Shown here piece by piece: positions 44,172 to 53,244 of a stretch of 64,000 nucleotides of DNA. The notes beneath the pieces are model-generated. The model was not told where the DNA came from, made no database searches, and saw nothing but the letters and a program-made list of their open reading frames with translations. The stretch comes from UTCHB3 sp964625575. Its GTDB lineage: Bacteria > Bacteroidota > Ignavibacteria > Ignavibacteriales > Ignavibacteriaceae. How positions within the stretch are numbered: position 1 is the stretch's first letter; each line of letters opens with the position of its first letter. The position numbers and the translations under genes were made by a program. The DNA lies in contig CAZVBQ010000001.1 in assembly GCA_964625575.1 (NCBI GenBank), positions 1 through 64,000 of the forward strand, given 5' to 3'.

Positions 44172-45302
44172 ATGCAGATAAGACCAACCAAAGCCCTGAT
44201 TAACCTGGACAACCTCGCCAACAATTATCAGAAGATCAGATCCCGTGCAACCGGAAGTGAAGTGATAGCAGTTGTTAAGGCCGACGCGTACGGGCACGGT
44301 GCCGTAAGGATAGTAGAAAAACTCAACAATTTAGATCACCCTCCGGTAATGTACGCTGTCGCAACTGTTGAAGAAGTCATCAATCTTCGCAAAACTTTCC
44401 CCGGCATTTCCATTCTGATCTTTGAGCCTTTTAATAGCAGGTTCATGGATGAATTGCACCGTTATAAAATAACCGCCACCATCAGTTCAATTGAACAGTT
44501 GATTGAACTCCACGAACTCGATCCGGGGCAAACCATCGATTATCACGTTAAAATAGACACAGGTATGGGAAGACTGGGAGTGAAGCACTATGAAGTGGAG
44601 CTTCTCGTCGAAGAATTAAAAAAAATAAAAAACCCGGGTATTAAAGGTATATATACGCACTTCGCCACGTCGGATGAAGATGATCCAAATTACACATTCC
44701 TGCAAGCAGAGAGGTTTGAAAACGTGCTTCGCGTTCTTAATGATGCAGGAGTGGAAACCGGTATGGTGCATGCAGCAAATTCCGGTGGTATTTTCGATCA
44801 TCCACGCACGCATTACAGCGCGGTCAGGGCGGGAATATCACTTTATGGGTATTATAAGAACCGTGAAAGATCAATTGAGGAAGGTTTAAAGCCGGTAATG
44901 AGTCTAAGAAGCGAAATTGGAACAGTCAGACGTTTTCGCGAGGGTGAAAATGTCAGTTATGGATTAAGGTACACGACCCAGGCTGAGACAAACATCGCTT
45001 CTATACCTGTAGGTTATGCCGATGGTGTTCGCCGTGCCCTTCAGAACAAAATCCCTGTTCAGATCGGAAACAAGACATACCCTCAAGCCGGCACTATCAC
45101 CATGGACAGGATAATGGCTGATCTTGGGGATGATCATCATCCGCCGGGAACAGAGGTGGTATTGCTATCAGATGATTTTCTTTCAGGATGCGACGGTTGG
45201 AACTGGTGCCGGGTGCTTGAGACAATTCCATACGAAATTACATGTGGATTCTCTTCGCGGGTGCCGAGGATATATACAGGTTTGAATAATGGATTTTGTT
45301 AA
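44172..45302 (+). CDS. alr: Alanine racemase
   Basis: PLP enzyme of 376 residues making D-alanine for peptidoglycan. The PLP Lys is in AVVKADAYGHGAV; the HAANSGGIF and GYADGVRRAL blocks are also present, and TMDRIMADLG contains the second active-site region. It is divergent from nuoA and overlaps the following unknown gene by 14 bases. Confidence 0.96.
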   Translation: MQIRPTKALINLDNLANNYQKIRSRATGSEVIAVVKADAYGHGAVRIVEKLNNLDHPPVMYAVATVEEVINLRKTFPGISILIFEPFNSRFMDELHRYKITATISSIEQLIELHELDPGQTIDYHVKIDTGMGRLGVKHYEVELLVEELKKIKNPGIKGIYTHFATSDEDDPNYTFLQAERFENVLRVLNDAGVETGMVHAANSGGIFDHPRTHYSAVRAGISLYGYYKNRERSIEEGLKPVMSLRSEIGTVRRFREGENVSYGLRYTTQAETNIASIPVGYADGVRRALQNKIPVQIGNKTYPQAGTITMDRIMADLGDDHHPPGTEVVLLSDDFLSGCDGWNWCRVLETIPYEITCGFSSRVPRIYTGLNNGFC

Positions 45303-46191
45303 GAATTACATGATCAGCGCCCTGACAGAGGCGACAAAAAAACTCAGGTTGAACCCCGAAAAAGTGGAAGTGCTCCACCGGCTTGAAGAGTGGATAAGCA
45401 AGCGGGAAAATCTTGGGGAAGATATCGCCATTCTAAAAAGGATCACTGAAACCTCCAGGCTAGCCATTAGACTTCAGGATATCAACAATTATTTGAATTT
45501 TGAAAAGATTGATTACAAGAAGTTCTCCGAAAAATTTCTTGAACACTGTAATTACCTGGTAACCGACCTCGATTTTCTGCTGCTTAATGTAAACCAGTCG
45601 ACCATACGCAAGATACTCGAGAGAGTTGAAACAATCAAGGATTACAAAGCTGAATATCCTAATATTCATATCAAGATCGAGTTGGATCAGACTAATGAGG
45701 GCTCACCCGTGGTATACTCACCTCCGGGCAAAAGAAGATCATTAAAAATAGATCCGGTTGTCGAACCTGAACTTCCGCTTGTTCATTCTGAACCTTCAGA
45801 GAACGTGAAACGCGTCCTTATTGAAAGGGAGAGGGATTTCCTTTATGGTCCCATCAAAGAGCTCGAAGAATTGATCAGGCGAATGAGCAAGGAAGATTTC
45901 AGAAGCAGTGAGGTATTCAAATTTTCCGATATCTTTTCGGAAAGAGTTAAATTTTGTAAAAAAAATGGATTAAATGAGCTCTTGCCGGCTTATGAAAACA
46001 TCGCCCTTGCCCTGCGATACATATATAATAAAGAGATGCACGTCTCCCGCGATGTGATCGAACTCTTCAGGGCAGCGATGATCGTAATAGTAAGTGAGGT
46101 CAGAGGACTGAAACACGATATTTCAGAGTACAACCTGCGGAACCAGATATTTACTGAAACACTCAAAGTTTATAAAAAGGACAAAAAATGA
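45289..46191 (+). CDS. Unknown two-part helical protein
   Basis: The 300-residue product is almost all helical. A first half (about 1-135) and a second half (about 175-300) flank a Pro-rich linker (YSPPGKRRSL...VEPELPLVHSEPS). It has no signal peptide, membrane segment or motif I know. The C-terminal half contains NIALALRYIYNKEMHVSRDVIELFRAAMIVI, loosely like a helical-bundle His-phosphotransfer or CheA P1 domain, but the resemblance is too weak to call. It overlaps alr by 14 bases and the manC-type gene by 4, so it belongs to this cell-wall/sugar-nucleotide unit. Confidence 0.75.
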   Translation: MDFVKNYMISALTEATKKLRLNPEKVEVLHRLEEWISKRENLGEDIAILKRITETSRLAIRLQDINNYLNFEKIDYKKFSEKFLEHCNYLVTDLDFLLLNVNQSTIRKILERVETIKDYKAEYPNIHIKIELDQTNEGSPVVYSPPGKRRSLKIDPVVEPELPLVHSEPSENVKRVLIERERDFLYGPIKELEELIRRMSKEDFRSSEVFKFSDIFSERVKFCKKNGLNELLPAYENIALALRYIYNKEMHVSRDVIELFRAAMIVIVSEVRGLKHDISEYNLRNQIFTETLKVYKKDKK

Positions 46192-47255
46192 ATATTTACG
46201 CGATTATAATGGCTGGTGGTGTTGGTTCACGTTTTTGGCCCCGAAGCAGGGAAAGAAAACCGAAACAATTGCTGAATCTTTTTGATGAGCAGTCACTGAT
46301 AAGCAAAACAGTTTCAAGGATCGAGAGTCTGGTGCCTCCTGAAAGGGTAATTGTGGTCACCAACCGTCTACAGGCTGAAGAAATTGCCAGGGAGTTACCT
46401 TCACTTCCGAAAGAAAATATAATCGCCGAGCCTTACGGAAGAAATACTGCCGCATGCGTCGCCTTGAGCGCGATGATAGTAGCCGAAAGGGATCCCGAAG
46501 CTGTCTGTTTCGTTCTTCCCGCTGATCACCTCATTAATGATGTGGCAAGCTTTCAAGCTGATCTGCAAAAGGCGGCAAATTTCGCCTCCGGGCAGGAAGG
46601 GCTTGTGACACTCGGAATTCCGCCCACAAGGCCTGAAACAGGGTACGGATATATCCAGATTGACACATCGCATGAGGAGTCTGGAGTATTCAAGGTGGCA
46701 ACATTTGCAGAAAAACCGAACTATGCAACCGCGGTACGTTTCCTGGAATCGGGGGATTTTATGTGGAACAGCGGAATGTTCATTTGGAAGGCCTCTGTCA
46801 TCCTGGAAGAAATAGCCATTTTTCTCCCTGAACTTTCGATGAGGATGAATGAGCTCTCCGCGTCGGTTGGAACTCCTGATTTTGATGAAGCTCTTGAAAG
46901 GGCATACAGCCAGATAAAAGGTATTTCGATAGATTACGGCATAATGGAGAAATCACATCGCGTTTATCTGATCAAAGCCTCATTTGACTGGAGTGATGTC
47001 GGAAGCTGGGAGGAAGTTTATCACCTCAGTGAAAAGGATGAGAAGGGAAATGCAGGTGTGGGAGAGGTGTTTACTTCAATGACGCATGATTCTTATATTT
47101 ACTCTCCGAATAAATTTACTTCCGTGATCGGAGTGGATAATCTTATAATTATCAATACCGAAGATTCGCTTCTCGTTTGCAGGCGTGACCAGGCACAGGA
47201 AGTAAAACAGATCGTCGATTATCTTAAGCACAACAACAAGAACGACCTCCTTTAA
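46188..47255 (+). CDS. manC: Mannose-1-phosphate guanylyltransferase
   Basis: 355 residues, nucleotidyltransferase making GDP-mannose. MAGGVGSRFWPRSRERKPKQLL is the signature nucleotide-binding motif; PADHLI and FAEKP are also visible. It lacks the C-terminal phosphomannose-isomerase domain of bifunctional forms. Supplies activated mannose for polysaccharides or glycolipids. Its stop overlaps the RpiB-like gene by one base (TAATG). Confidence 0.93.
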   Translation: MNIYAIIMAGGVGSRFWPRSRERKPKQLLNLFDEQSLISKTVSRIESLVPPERVIVVTNRLQAEEIARELPSLPKENIIAEPYGRNTAACVALSAMIVAERDPEAVCFVLPADHLINDVASFQADLQKAANFASGQEGLVTLGIPPTRPETGYGYIQIDTSHEESGVFKVATFAEKPNYATAVRFLESGDFMWNSGMFIWKASVILEEIAIFLPELSMRMNELSASVGTPDFDEALERAYSQIKGISIDYGIMEKSHRVYLIKASFDWSDVGSWEEVYHLSEKDEKGNAGVGEVFTSMTHDSYIYSPNKFTSVIGVDNLIIINTEDSLLVCRRDQAQEVKQIVDYLKHNNKNDLL

Positions 47256-47893
47256 TGAAAAAACTTGTCACCGAAGATCAGGTTATAGCAGCCTACAAGA
47301 GGGGAGAAAGAAACCTCCCATCCGGAAAAGACCATGTTTATACGCCGCTGGCTTTGGACCGTATCAAGCAACTCGGAATCACTATCGGTGAGAGCGTTGC
47401 CGAAGAGAAAAAACCTGAACAAAAACCCGGGTTTACCGGTCTAAAAGTGATCATCGGCGGTGACCACACAGGTTATCAATTGCGGAAGGTCATCACCGGG
47501 TTCCTTCAGTTGAAAGGGATATCCGTTACTGATGCCGGATCATTCTCCGCTGACAGTTGTGATTACCCCGATTTCGCTAAAGCAGTGGCGAAATCGGTTC
47601 AGAAGGGTGAGAATCATTTTGGAATAGTTGTTGACGCTACAGGGAACCCATCTGCCATTACCGCGAATAAATTTAAAGGTATCAGAGCTGCCAATTGTTT
47701 CAATGAATTTACTGCCAGAAGCGCGAGAGAACACAATAACGCGAATGTATTGGCACTTGGGGCAAAAGCCATCGGCGAGGAAACAGTGAAATCAATAATC
47801 GACGCTTGGCTAAGTTCAAATTTTCTCGGCGACCGGCACCAGACACGTCTCGACAAAATATCCAAAATGGAAGAGCTTAATTTCCGGTCGTAG
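47255..47893 (+). CDS. RpiB/LacAB-family sugar-phosphate isomerase, altered active site and extra N-terminal domain
   Basis: The 212-residue product has a RpiB fold from about residue 63 (VIIGGDHTGYQL with D70-H71, DYPDF, NKFKGIRAANC, REHNNANVLALG, GDRHQTRLDKI). Two things are odd. First, the loop that holds the catalytic Cys of RpiB (CGTG.G) reads D127-A-T-G-N-P, so the Cys is Asp and the anion-hole Gly is Pro. Second, 60 extra N-terminal residues carry a TEDQV...VYTPLALDR pattern, like the VTPLArD element of EutQ/BMC-linked proteins. It may be an isomerase with a different mechanism or substrate. It overlaps manC by one base. Confidence 0.85.
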   Translation: MKKLVTEDQVIAAYKRGERNLPSGKDHVYTPLALDRIKQLGITIGESVAEEKKPEQKPGFTGLKVIIGGDHTGYQLRKVITGFLQLKGISVTDAGSFSADSCDYPDFAKAVAKSVQKGENHFGIVVDATGNPSAITANKFKGIRAANCFNEFTARSAREHNNANVLALGAKAIGEETVKSIIDAWLSSNFLGDRHQTRLDKISKMEELNFRS

Positions 47894-47922
47894 GTGGATA
47901 AGAACCGTCAGTCTTTTTATAT

Positions 47923-47953
47923 TTGACAGGGAATGCATTTTTTATTATTTTTG
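47923..47953 (+). promoter_or_regulatory. Bacteroidetes-type promoter for the pyrK operon
   Basis: TTG (47923-47925), 20 bases, then TATTTTTG (47946-47953), a full match to TTG-N20-TAnnTTTG. It leaves a leader of about 100 bases before the TTG start of pyrK at 48059. Confidence 0.6.
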
Positions 47954-48030
47954 ATTTCCAAATTATTCCAGTCTTGATTATCCCCGGGAACTGCTCCTTA
48001 ATACAATAAATGATTCTTTTCCTTATACCA

Positions 48031-48051
48031 CCCGTAAAGATTTTTCACGGG
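48031..48051 (+). other. Leader hairpin before pyrK
   Basis: CCCGT (48031-48035) pairs with ACGGG (48047-48051). It sits 8 bases before the TTG start and has no U-run, so it is not a terminator; it could affect translation start. Weak, short stem. Confidence 0.25.
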
Positions 48052-48058
48052 CACTAAT

Positions 48059-48817
48059 TTGATTATATCAAAAGTTACTTTAACCGCGCTCAAACAGATT
48101 GAGGAACGTGTCTTTTTACTGAAGTGTCACTCTGCGGAATTGGCAAAAAGTTTCAAACCCGGACAGTTTGCCAATATCAGGGTAAGTGACGGCATGTACC
48201 CTCTCCTCAGACGCCCCTTTTCTATCAGTGATGTCGAGGGTGACGAAGTATCTTTTATGATAGCGATACACGGTGAGGGAACGGCGCAACTTTGCGGGAA
48301 AAAGCCGGGAGACTTACTCGATCTGATTGCACCATTGGGAAATGGTTTTAATATTGATGATGAATATGACCTGCATATTATTCTGGCCGGTGGTATCGGA
48401 GCGGCACCATTTCCACTTTTAACACGGAAACTCGCGTATAAAAAATTGATAACCTACTCCGGTGGTAAAACCGGGAGAGAAGTTATTACTTATGGTTTAA
48501 ACGAACCCCGAATTGCAACAGATGATGGTTCTGCTGGTTTTAAGGGAAACGTGGTTGATTATTTCAGATCGGAGCTTGGTGAGTACCGGAACCTGAAAAC
48601 AAAGGTTTACGCTTGTGGGCCGAATGCAATGCTCAGGTCAGTGAAACAGCTCCTTGAAAATGAGGGGATAGACGGTGAAATTTCCACCGAAAGCGCGATG
48701 GCTTGTGGTTTCGGAATATGCCAGGGCTGCCCTGTTGAGAAAAGTGTGGATGACGGGCGATATCTTCTGATCTGTAAAGACGGCCCGGTTTTTAACGCGA
48801 GGGAAGTGGCTATCTGA
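48059..48817 (+). CDS. pyrK: Dihydroorotate dehydrogenase B electron-transfer subunit
   Basis: FAD/2Fe-2S subunit that passes electrons from dihydroorotate to NAD in pyrimidine synthesis. 252 residues: FAD-binding MYPLLRRPFSISD, NAD-binding AGGIGAAPFP, and the C-terminal 2Fe-2S Cys block CGFGICQGCP...LLICKDGPVF. Start TTG 48059. It overlaps pyrD by one base (TGATG). Confidence 0.95.
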   Translation: MIISKVTLTALKQIEERVFLLKCHSAELAKSFKPGQFANIRVSDGMYPLLRRPFSISDVEGDEVSFMIAIHGEGTAQLCGKKPGDLLDLIAPLGNGFNIDDEYDLHIILAGGIGAAPFPLLTRKLAYKKLITYSGGKTGREVITYGLNEPRIATDDGSAGFKGNVVDYFRSELGEYRNLKTKVYACGPNAMLRSVKQLLENEGIDGEISTESAMACGFGICQGCPVEKSVDDGRYLLICKDGPVFNAREVAI

Positions 48818-49734
48818 TGAATCCCGATCTGGCGGTAAATGTTGGCGGACTAAAACTTAAAAATCCGGTGCTTTTGGCATCTGGTACTGTAGGATATGGA
48901 TATGAAATATCCAATTTCATCGATCTGAACAAGATCGGCGGCATCGTTACCAAGTCGATAAGTTTGAAGCCCCGGAAAGGGAATCCACCCGGGAGGATCA
49001 CGGAAACACCATCCGGAATGCTCAACGCCATCGGACTCGCGAATGTGGGCATTGAAGAATTTATCAGTGAAAAATTGCCATTCCTGGCAGAGTTTAACAC
49101 AGCCGTGATCTGCAACATAGCCGCTTCAAGTGTCGAAGAATATGTTGAATGCGTCAGAATTCTAAATGGAAATGAAACGGTTAAAGCTTTTGAGATTAAT
49201 GTCTCCTGTCCAAATGTTAAGGAGGGGGGGCTCATATTCGGGAATGATATAAGATATGTCGCTGAGATAACCTCGCGCGTAAAAAGGGCAGCTGATAAAC
49301 CGGTGATCATAAAGCTGTCTCCCAATACCTCGAATATAGCGGAGTTCGCTCGTGTAGCAGGGGATAATGGTGCTGACGCGGTTTCAGCAATAAATACTTT
49401 AATAGGAACGGCATTCGACATTCGAACCAGAAAACCGAAAATCCACAATATAACCGGAGGACTCTCAGGTCCCGCGATCAAACCTGTTGCCCTTGCCAAG
49501 GTACTTGAAATCAGTAGAAAGTGCGACATTCCTGTTATCGGTATCGGCGGTATTTCCTCCTGGGAGGATGTCGTGGAGTTCATGATCGCGGGCGCGTCCG
49601 CGATCCAGATAGGCACACTAAATTTTGTAGAACCAGACGCTGCGGGCAGAATTGCAGAGGAACTCAAGCAATTTTGCATTGAATCAAACATTCAAAAGAT
49701 CAGCTCACTAACAGCATCATATGACCTCAGTTGA
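48817..49734 (+). CDS. pyrD: Dihydroorotate dehydrogenase B catalytic subunit
   Basis: 305 residues, FMN enzyme of class 1B. NVSCPNVKEGG holds the catalytic Cys; IIKLSPNTSN and the GIGGISSWEDVVEFMIAGASAIQIGT phosphate-binding end of the barrel are conserved. Works with pyrK. Overlaps folC by 14 bases. Confidence 0.96.
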   Translation: MNPDLAVNVGGLKLKNPVLLASGTVGYGYEISNFIDLNKIGGIVTKSISLKPRKGNPPGRITETPSGMLNAIGLANVGIEEFISEKLPFLAEFNTAVICNIAASSVEEYVECVRILNGNETVKAFEINVSCPNVKEGGLIFGNDIRYVAEITSRVKRAADKPVIIKLSPNTSNIAEFARVAGDNGADAVSAINTLIGTAFDIRTRKPKIHNITGGLSGPAIKPVALAKVLEISRKCDIPVIGIGGISSWEDVVEFMIAGASAIQIGTLNFVEPDAAGRIAEELKQFCIESNIQKISSLTASYDLS

Positions 49735-51013
49735 ACAAAAGATCGACCACTATTTAGACCTGCTCTTTAGTCTTCACAACAGGGGAGTGAAACTTGGTCT
49801 TGAAAAAACCATTGAGTTTCTGTCTCTTTTAGGCGATCCGCATAAAAAATTAAAATGCTTTCACATTGCCGGTTCAAACGGTAAAGGAAGCACTTCTTCC
49901 TTTATAGCGAGCATCCTTACCGAAGCGGGCTTTAAAACCGGCCTTTACACCTCCCCTCATTTTATCCGGTATAATGAAAGGATCAGAATAAACGGTCAGC
50001 AAATTCCTGATAAATATGTGGTTGAGTTCATGATGCAGTATGAGGATGCGATCGTGAATTCCGGGATCACTTTTTTTGAAGTGACCACTGCTCTGGCATT
50101 CAAATATTTCCATGATCAAGGTGTTGATTACGCGGTAATCGAGACCGGGCTCGGGGGTACTTATGACTCGACAAATGTTATAGATCCGCTTGCTTCAATA
50201 ATTACTTCGATCTCGCTGGAACACACCAATATTCTCGGTGAAAGTCTTGAATTGATAGCCGATGCAAAAGGCGGGATAATAAAAAAGGGACGACCCGTGT
50301 TTTTAGGCGCGATGCCAAGTGAAGCAAAAGGCAGACTGATGCAGATAGCCGCTGAAAAGGGTTCGAAATGCTATTTTCTGGAAGAGTACATCAACAGGAG
50401 AAAAGAGGCTTTTGAGTTCTATTCGAGTGAGCTTTATTTTGACAATCTTGAAACTCCCCTTAGAGGTGTTTATCAGCAACTCAACGCTTCACTCGCGATA
50501 CTGGCAGTAAACAAGGTTCTTCACTTTTCAGACGCGGGCAAGATTCTAAAGGGGATACGGCATGTCTCTATAAATAGCGGGATTCAGGGGAGATTTGAGA
50601 AAGTTCACGACAAGCCCGTAATAATTCTCGACTCGGCACACAATTCTGAAGGTGTTGAGACTTTCCTTAAGGAATTCGTGAAAGACCGGAAAAAATACAA
50701 GAGGAAATATTTGCTTTTTTCGTGTCTGAACGACAAGTCAGCAGGGAACATGCTCCTTGAAAGCAGCAAGCACTTCGATGTTATTTATCTGTATGAGCTG
50801 AAAAACAACGAAAGGGCTTTGAGGCTTGAAGAGCTGGTTGCACTGGCAAACGAACATGGGATTAATCATCAGGAAACAAAGGATGTCAGGCAGTTTATAA
50901 GGAAATTTTTAAGCGCGTCAGAAGATGAATGCCTTGTCGTTTACGGCAGCATGTATCTGGTGGCTGAAGCAATGAGTGTTTTTGAAAAAAAGTATTACAG
51001 CAACAATATTTAA
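49721..51013 (+). CDS. folC: Folylpolyglutamate synthase/dihydrofolate synthase
   Basis: Mur-ligase-like ATP enzyme of 430 residues adding glutamate to folates. The P-loop GSNGKGSTSSF, TSPHFIRYNERIRING and YAVIETGLGGTYDSTN are diagnostic, and ILDSAHNSEG lies in the C-terminal domain. It is 21 bases upstream of rho. Confidence 0.94.
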   Translation: MTSVEQKIDHYLDLLFSLHNRGVKLGLEKTIEFLSLLGDPHKKLKCFHIAGSNGKGSTSSFIASILTEAGFKTGLYTSPHFIRYNERIRINGQQIPDKYVVEFMMQYEDAIVNSGITFFEVTTALAFKYFHDQGVDYAVIETGLGGTYDSTNVIDPLASIITSISLEHTNILGESLELIADAKGGIIKKGRPVFLGAMPSEAKGRLMQIAAEKGSKCYFLEEYINRRKEAFEFYSSELYFDNLETPLRGVYQQLNASLAILAVNKVLHFSDAGKILKGIRHVSINSGIQGRFEKVHDKPVIILDSAHNSEGVETFLKEFVKDRKKYKRKYLLFSCLNDKSAGNMLLESSKHFDVIYLYELKNNERALRLEELVALANEHGINHQETKDVRQFIRKFLSASEDECLVVYGSMYLVAEAMSVFEKKYYSNNI

Positions 51014-51034
51014 GTTTAAAATAAAGGTAACCAA

Positions 51035-52282
51035 ATGGACATTTCAGAACTGAAATCTAAAAAGATCGTTGAGCTGAACGAGATAGCTAAAGAGCTAAAA
51101 ATTTCAGGCTTCACCGATTTAAGAAAACAGGAGTTGATCTTTAAGATCCTCGAAGCACAGACCGCCAAAGACGGTCTCACATTTTCAAAAGGTGTGTTGG
51201 AAGTCTTGCCGGATGGATACGGTTTCTTACGCTCCTCCGCCTACAACTACCTTCCATCCCCCGACGACATCTATATATCACCCTCACAGATTAAAAAATT
51301 CTTCCTTAGAACCGGTGACTACGTAAGCGGCCAGGTCAGACCTCCAAAAGAAGGGGAGAGATTCTTCGCTCTCTTAAGAGTTGAAGCGGTCAACGGTATG
51401 GATCCCGCGGAAATAAGGGAAAGAACCTTGTTTGATAACCTGATCCCGGTTTATCCCACAAAAAAACTGACACTTGAGTCGGCTCCCGGAGAATGGTCGA
51501 TGAGGATAATGGATATGCTCACCCCTATCGGAAAAGGGCAGAGAGGTCTTATCGTTTCACCTCCAAAAAGTGGTAAAACGGTTCTTTTACAGAAGATCGC
51601 CAATTCGATAACCAGAAATCATCCGGAAGTGAAGTTGATCATTCTGCTGATCGATGAGCGCCCGGAAGAAGTTACCGATATGGAGCGTAGCGTGAACGCC
51701 GAAGTGGTCAGCTCAACGTTTGATGAGCCGGCAGAGCGTCACGTGCAGGTTGCTGATATGGTGATTGAAAAAGCAAAAAGACTTGTTGAAGCCAAGCATG
51801 ACGTCGTAATTCTTCTTGACTCAATTACACGTTTGGGACGCGCCCATAACCTTGTGGTACCGCATTCCGGAAAGATCCTCTCTGGTGGTCTTGATTCGAA
51901 CGCCCTTCACAAACCAAAAAGATTCTTTGGTGCCGCCCGTAACACCGAGGATGGTGGTTCATTAACCATTATTGCCACCGCCCTAATCGATACAGGTTCG
52001 AGAATGGATGATGTAATCTTTGAAGAGTTCAAAGGAACAGGTAACATGGAAATAGTGCTTGACCGTGACCTCAGCGACAGAAGAATCTTCCCCGCGATCG
52101 ATATAAACCGTTCCGGTACACGTCGTGAAGAGATGCTCCTTAAAGAAGACGAACTTCAGAGGATTTACATTCTTAGAAAATATCTCAGTGATTTCACGCC
52201 TGTTGAGGCGATGGAAGAGATGCTCGACAAAATGCGTGGCACCAAAAACAACAAAGAATTCCTCACCATGATGAATAGCTGA
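51035..52282 (+). CDS. rho: Transcription termination factor Rho
   Basis: 415-residue hexameric RNA helicase. N-terminal helix bundle (LKSKKIVELNEIAKELKISG), RNA-binding cold-shock-like domain (GVLEVLPDGYGFLR), Walker A PPKSGKTVLL, DERPEEVTDMER and the R-loop region are complete; no long insertion as in some Bacteroidota. RNA-binding AAAGG lies upstream of the ATG. Its stop overlaps pdxA's ATG by one base. Confidence 0.97.
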   Translation: MDISELKSKKIVELNEIAKELKISGFTDLRKQELIFKILEAQTAKDGLTFSKGVLEVLPDGYGFLRSSAYNYLPSPDDIYISPSQIKKFFLRTGDYVSGQVRPPKEGERFFALLRVEAVNGMDPAEIRERTLFDNLIPVYPTKKLTLESAPGEWSMRIMDMLTPIGKGQRGLIVSPPKSGKTVLLQKIANSITRNHPEVKLIILLIDERPEEVTDMERSVNAEVVSSTFDEPAERHVQVADMVIEKAKRLVEAKHDVVILLDSITRLGRAHNLVVPHSGKILSGGLDSNALHKPKRFFGAARNTEDGGSLTIIATALIDTGSRMDDVIFEEFKGTGNMEIVLDRDLSDRRIFPAIDINRSGTRREEMLLKEDELQRIYILRKYLSDFTPVEAMEEMLDKMRGTKNNKEFLTMMNS

Positions 52283-53244
52283 TGCTCAGACGTATGACAG
52301 GCGTAATGACCTGTGGTGATATAAACGGCATCGGACCCGAGATCGCTCTGAAGGCGATTCAAAGGTCGGTAGAACTTTCGGATCTCAATTTCAAACTTGT
52401 CATTCCGGGCAATGTATACGATGAGATCTCAGCCGGCACAGGCATCGACCTTGCAGGCAACCCCCGTGTGAAGATCGAGGATATCGGCGAATTTAATCTT
52501 GAACCCGGTATCCCGACCGAACAGTCAGGGGAAGCCGCGTTTCGTGCCCTTGATACCGGGTTCCGGATCACGGCCGCTGACAGGGATTCGTTTTTAGTTA
52601 CAGCACCCATTTCCAAGTACGCTTTCAGGCTTGCCGGAGTTAATTTTCCCGGACACACCGAGCTTCTTGCAAGCTGGTCGGGATCGGAAGATTTCGTCAT
52701 GATGTTCCTCTCGGAGCAAATTAAATGTGCTTTGGCCACAATTCACATTCCCTTGAGCAGTGTCAGCAATTCCATCACTAAAGAGTCACTCCGGAAGTGT
52801 TTGAAGACAGTTATCGAGAGTCTCAGGGTGGATTTCAGCATAAATCAACCTGATATTGCAGTGTTGGGGTTGAATCCTCATGCCGGTGAAAACGGATTGC
52901 TTGGAGGTGAAGAGAATGAGGTGATCACGCCCGTTATCGAGGAATTTTCGAACACCGTGAAAGGACCTTTCCCTCCCGACGCATTTTTTGCCAGAAAACA
53001 ACAACTGAACTTTGATCTGTTTCTAGCCCTTTATCACGACCAGGGTTTGATCCCTTTCAAGTTGCTCACGGCCGGATCAGGGGTTAACTTTACTGCGGGT
53101 CTCGATATAATCAGAACGTCACCCGATCATGGCACTGCTTATGATATAGCATGGCAGAACAGGGCTGACTTCACTTCAATGATCGAAGCAATTGACTGGG
53201 GACACCGTGTGTGTGCCAACCGCCGTTTTATATATGGGAAATGA
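52282..53244 (+). CDS. pdxA: 4-hydroxythreonine-4-phosphate dehydrogenase
   Basis: NAD enzyme of pyridoxal-phosphate synthesis, 320 residues. Metal-binding His are in FPGHTELLA, LYHDQGLIPFK and TSPDHGTAYDIAW. The N-terminal CGDINGIGPE differs from the usual GDPAGIGPE (Pro to Ile, Ala to Asn). It overlaps the methyltransferase by 11 bases. Confidence 0.93.
   Translation: MLRRMTGVMTCGDINGIGPEIALKAIQRSVELSDLNFKLVIPGNVYDEISAGTGIDLAGNPRVKIEDIGEFNLEPGIPTEQSGEAAFRALDTGFRITAADRDSFLVTAPISKYAFRLAGVNFPGHTELLASWSGSEDFVMMFLSEQIKCALATIHIPLSSVSNSITKESLRKCLKTVIESLRVDFSINQPDIAVLGLNPHAGENGLLGGEENEVITPVIEEFSNTVKGPFPPDAFFARKQQLNFDLFLALYHDQGLIPFKLLTAGSGVNFTAGLDIIRTSPDHGTAYDIAWQNRADFTSMIEAIDWGHRVCANRRFIYGK

Noticed and set aside
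43974..44297. Upstream extension of nuoA
   Set aside because: Crosses the alr start on the other strand; NuoA proteins begin near MSYDLQ.
47255..47893. Microcompartment association of the RpiB-like enzyme
   Set aside because: Only a local sequence resemblance; no shell or signature enzyme is nearby.
48810..49691. A 293-residue open frame on the minus strand across pyrD
   Set aside because: Antisense of pyrD with no recognisable domain; a result of codon bias.
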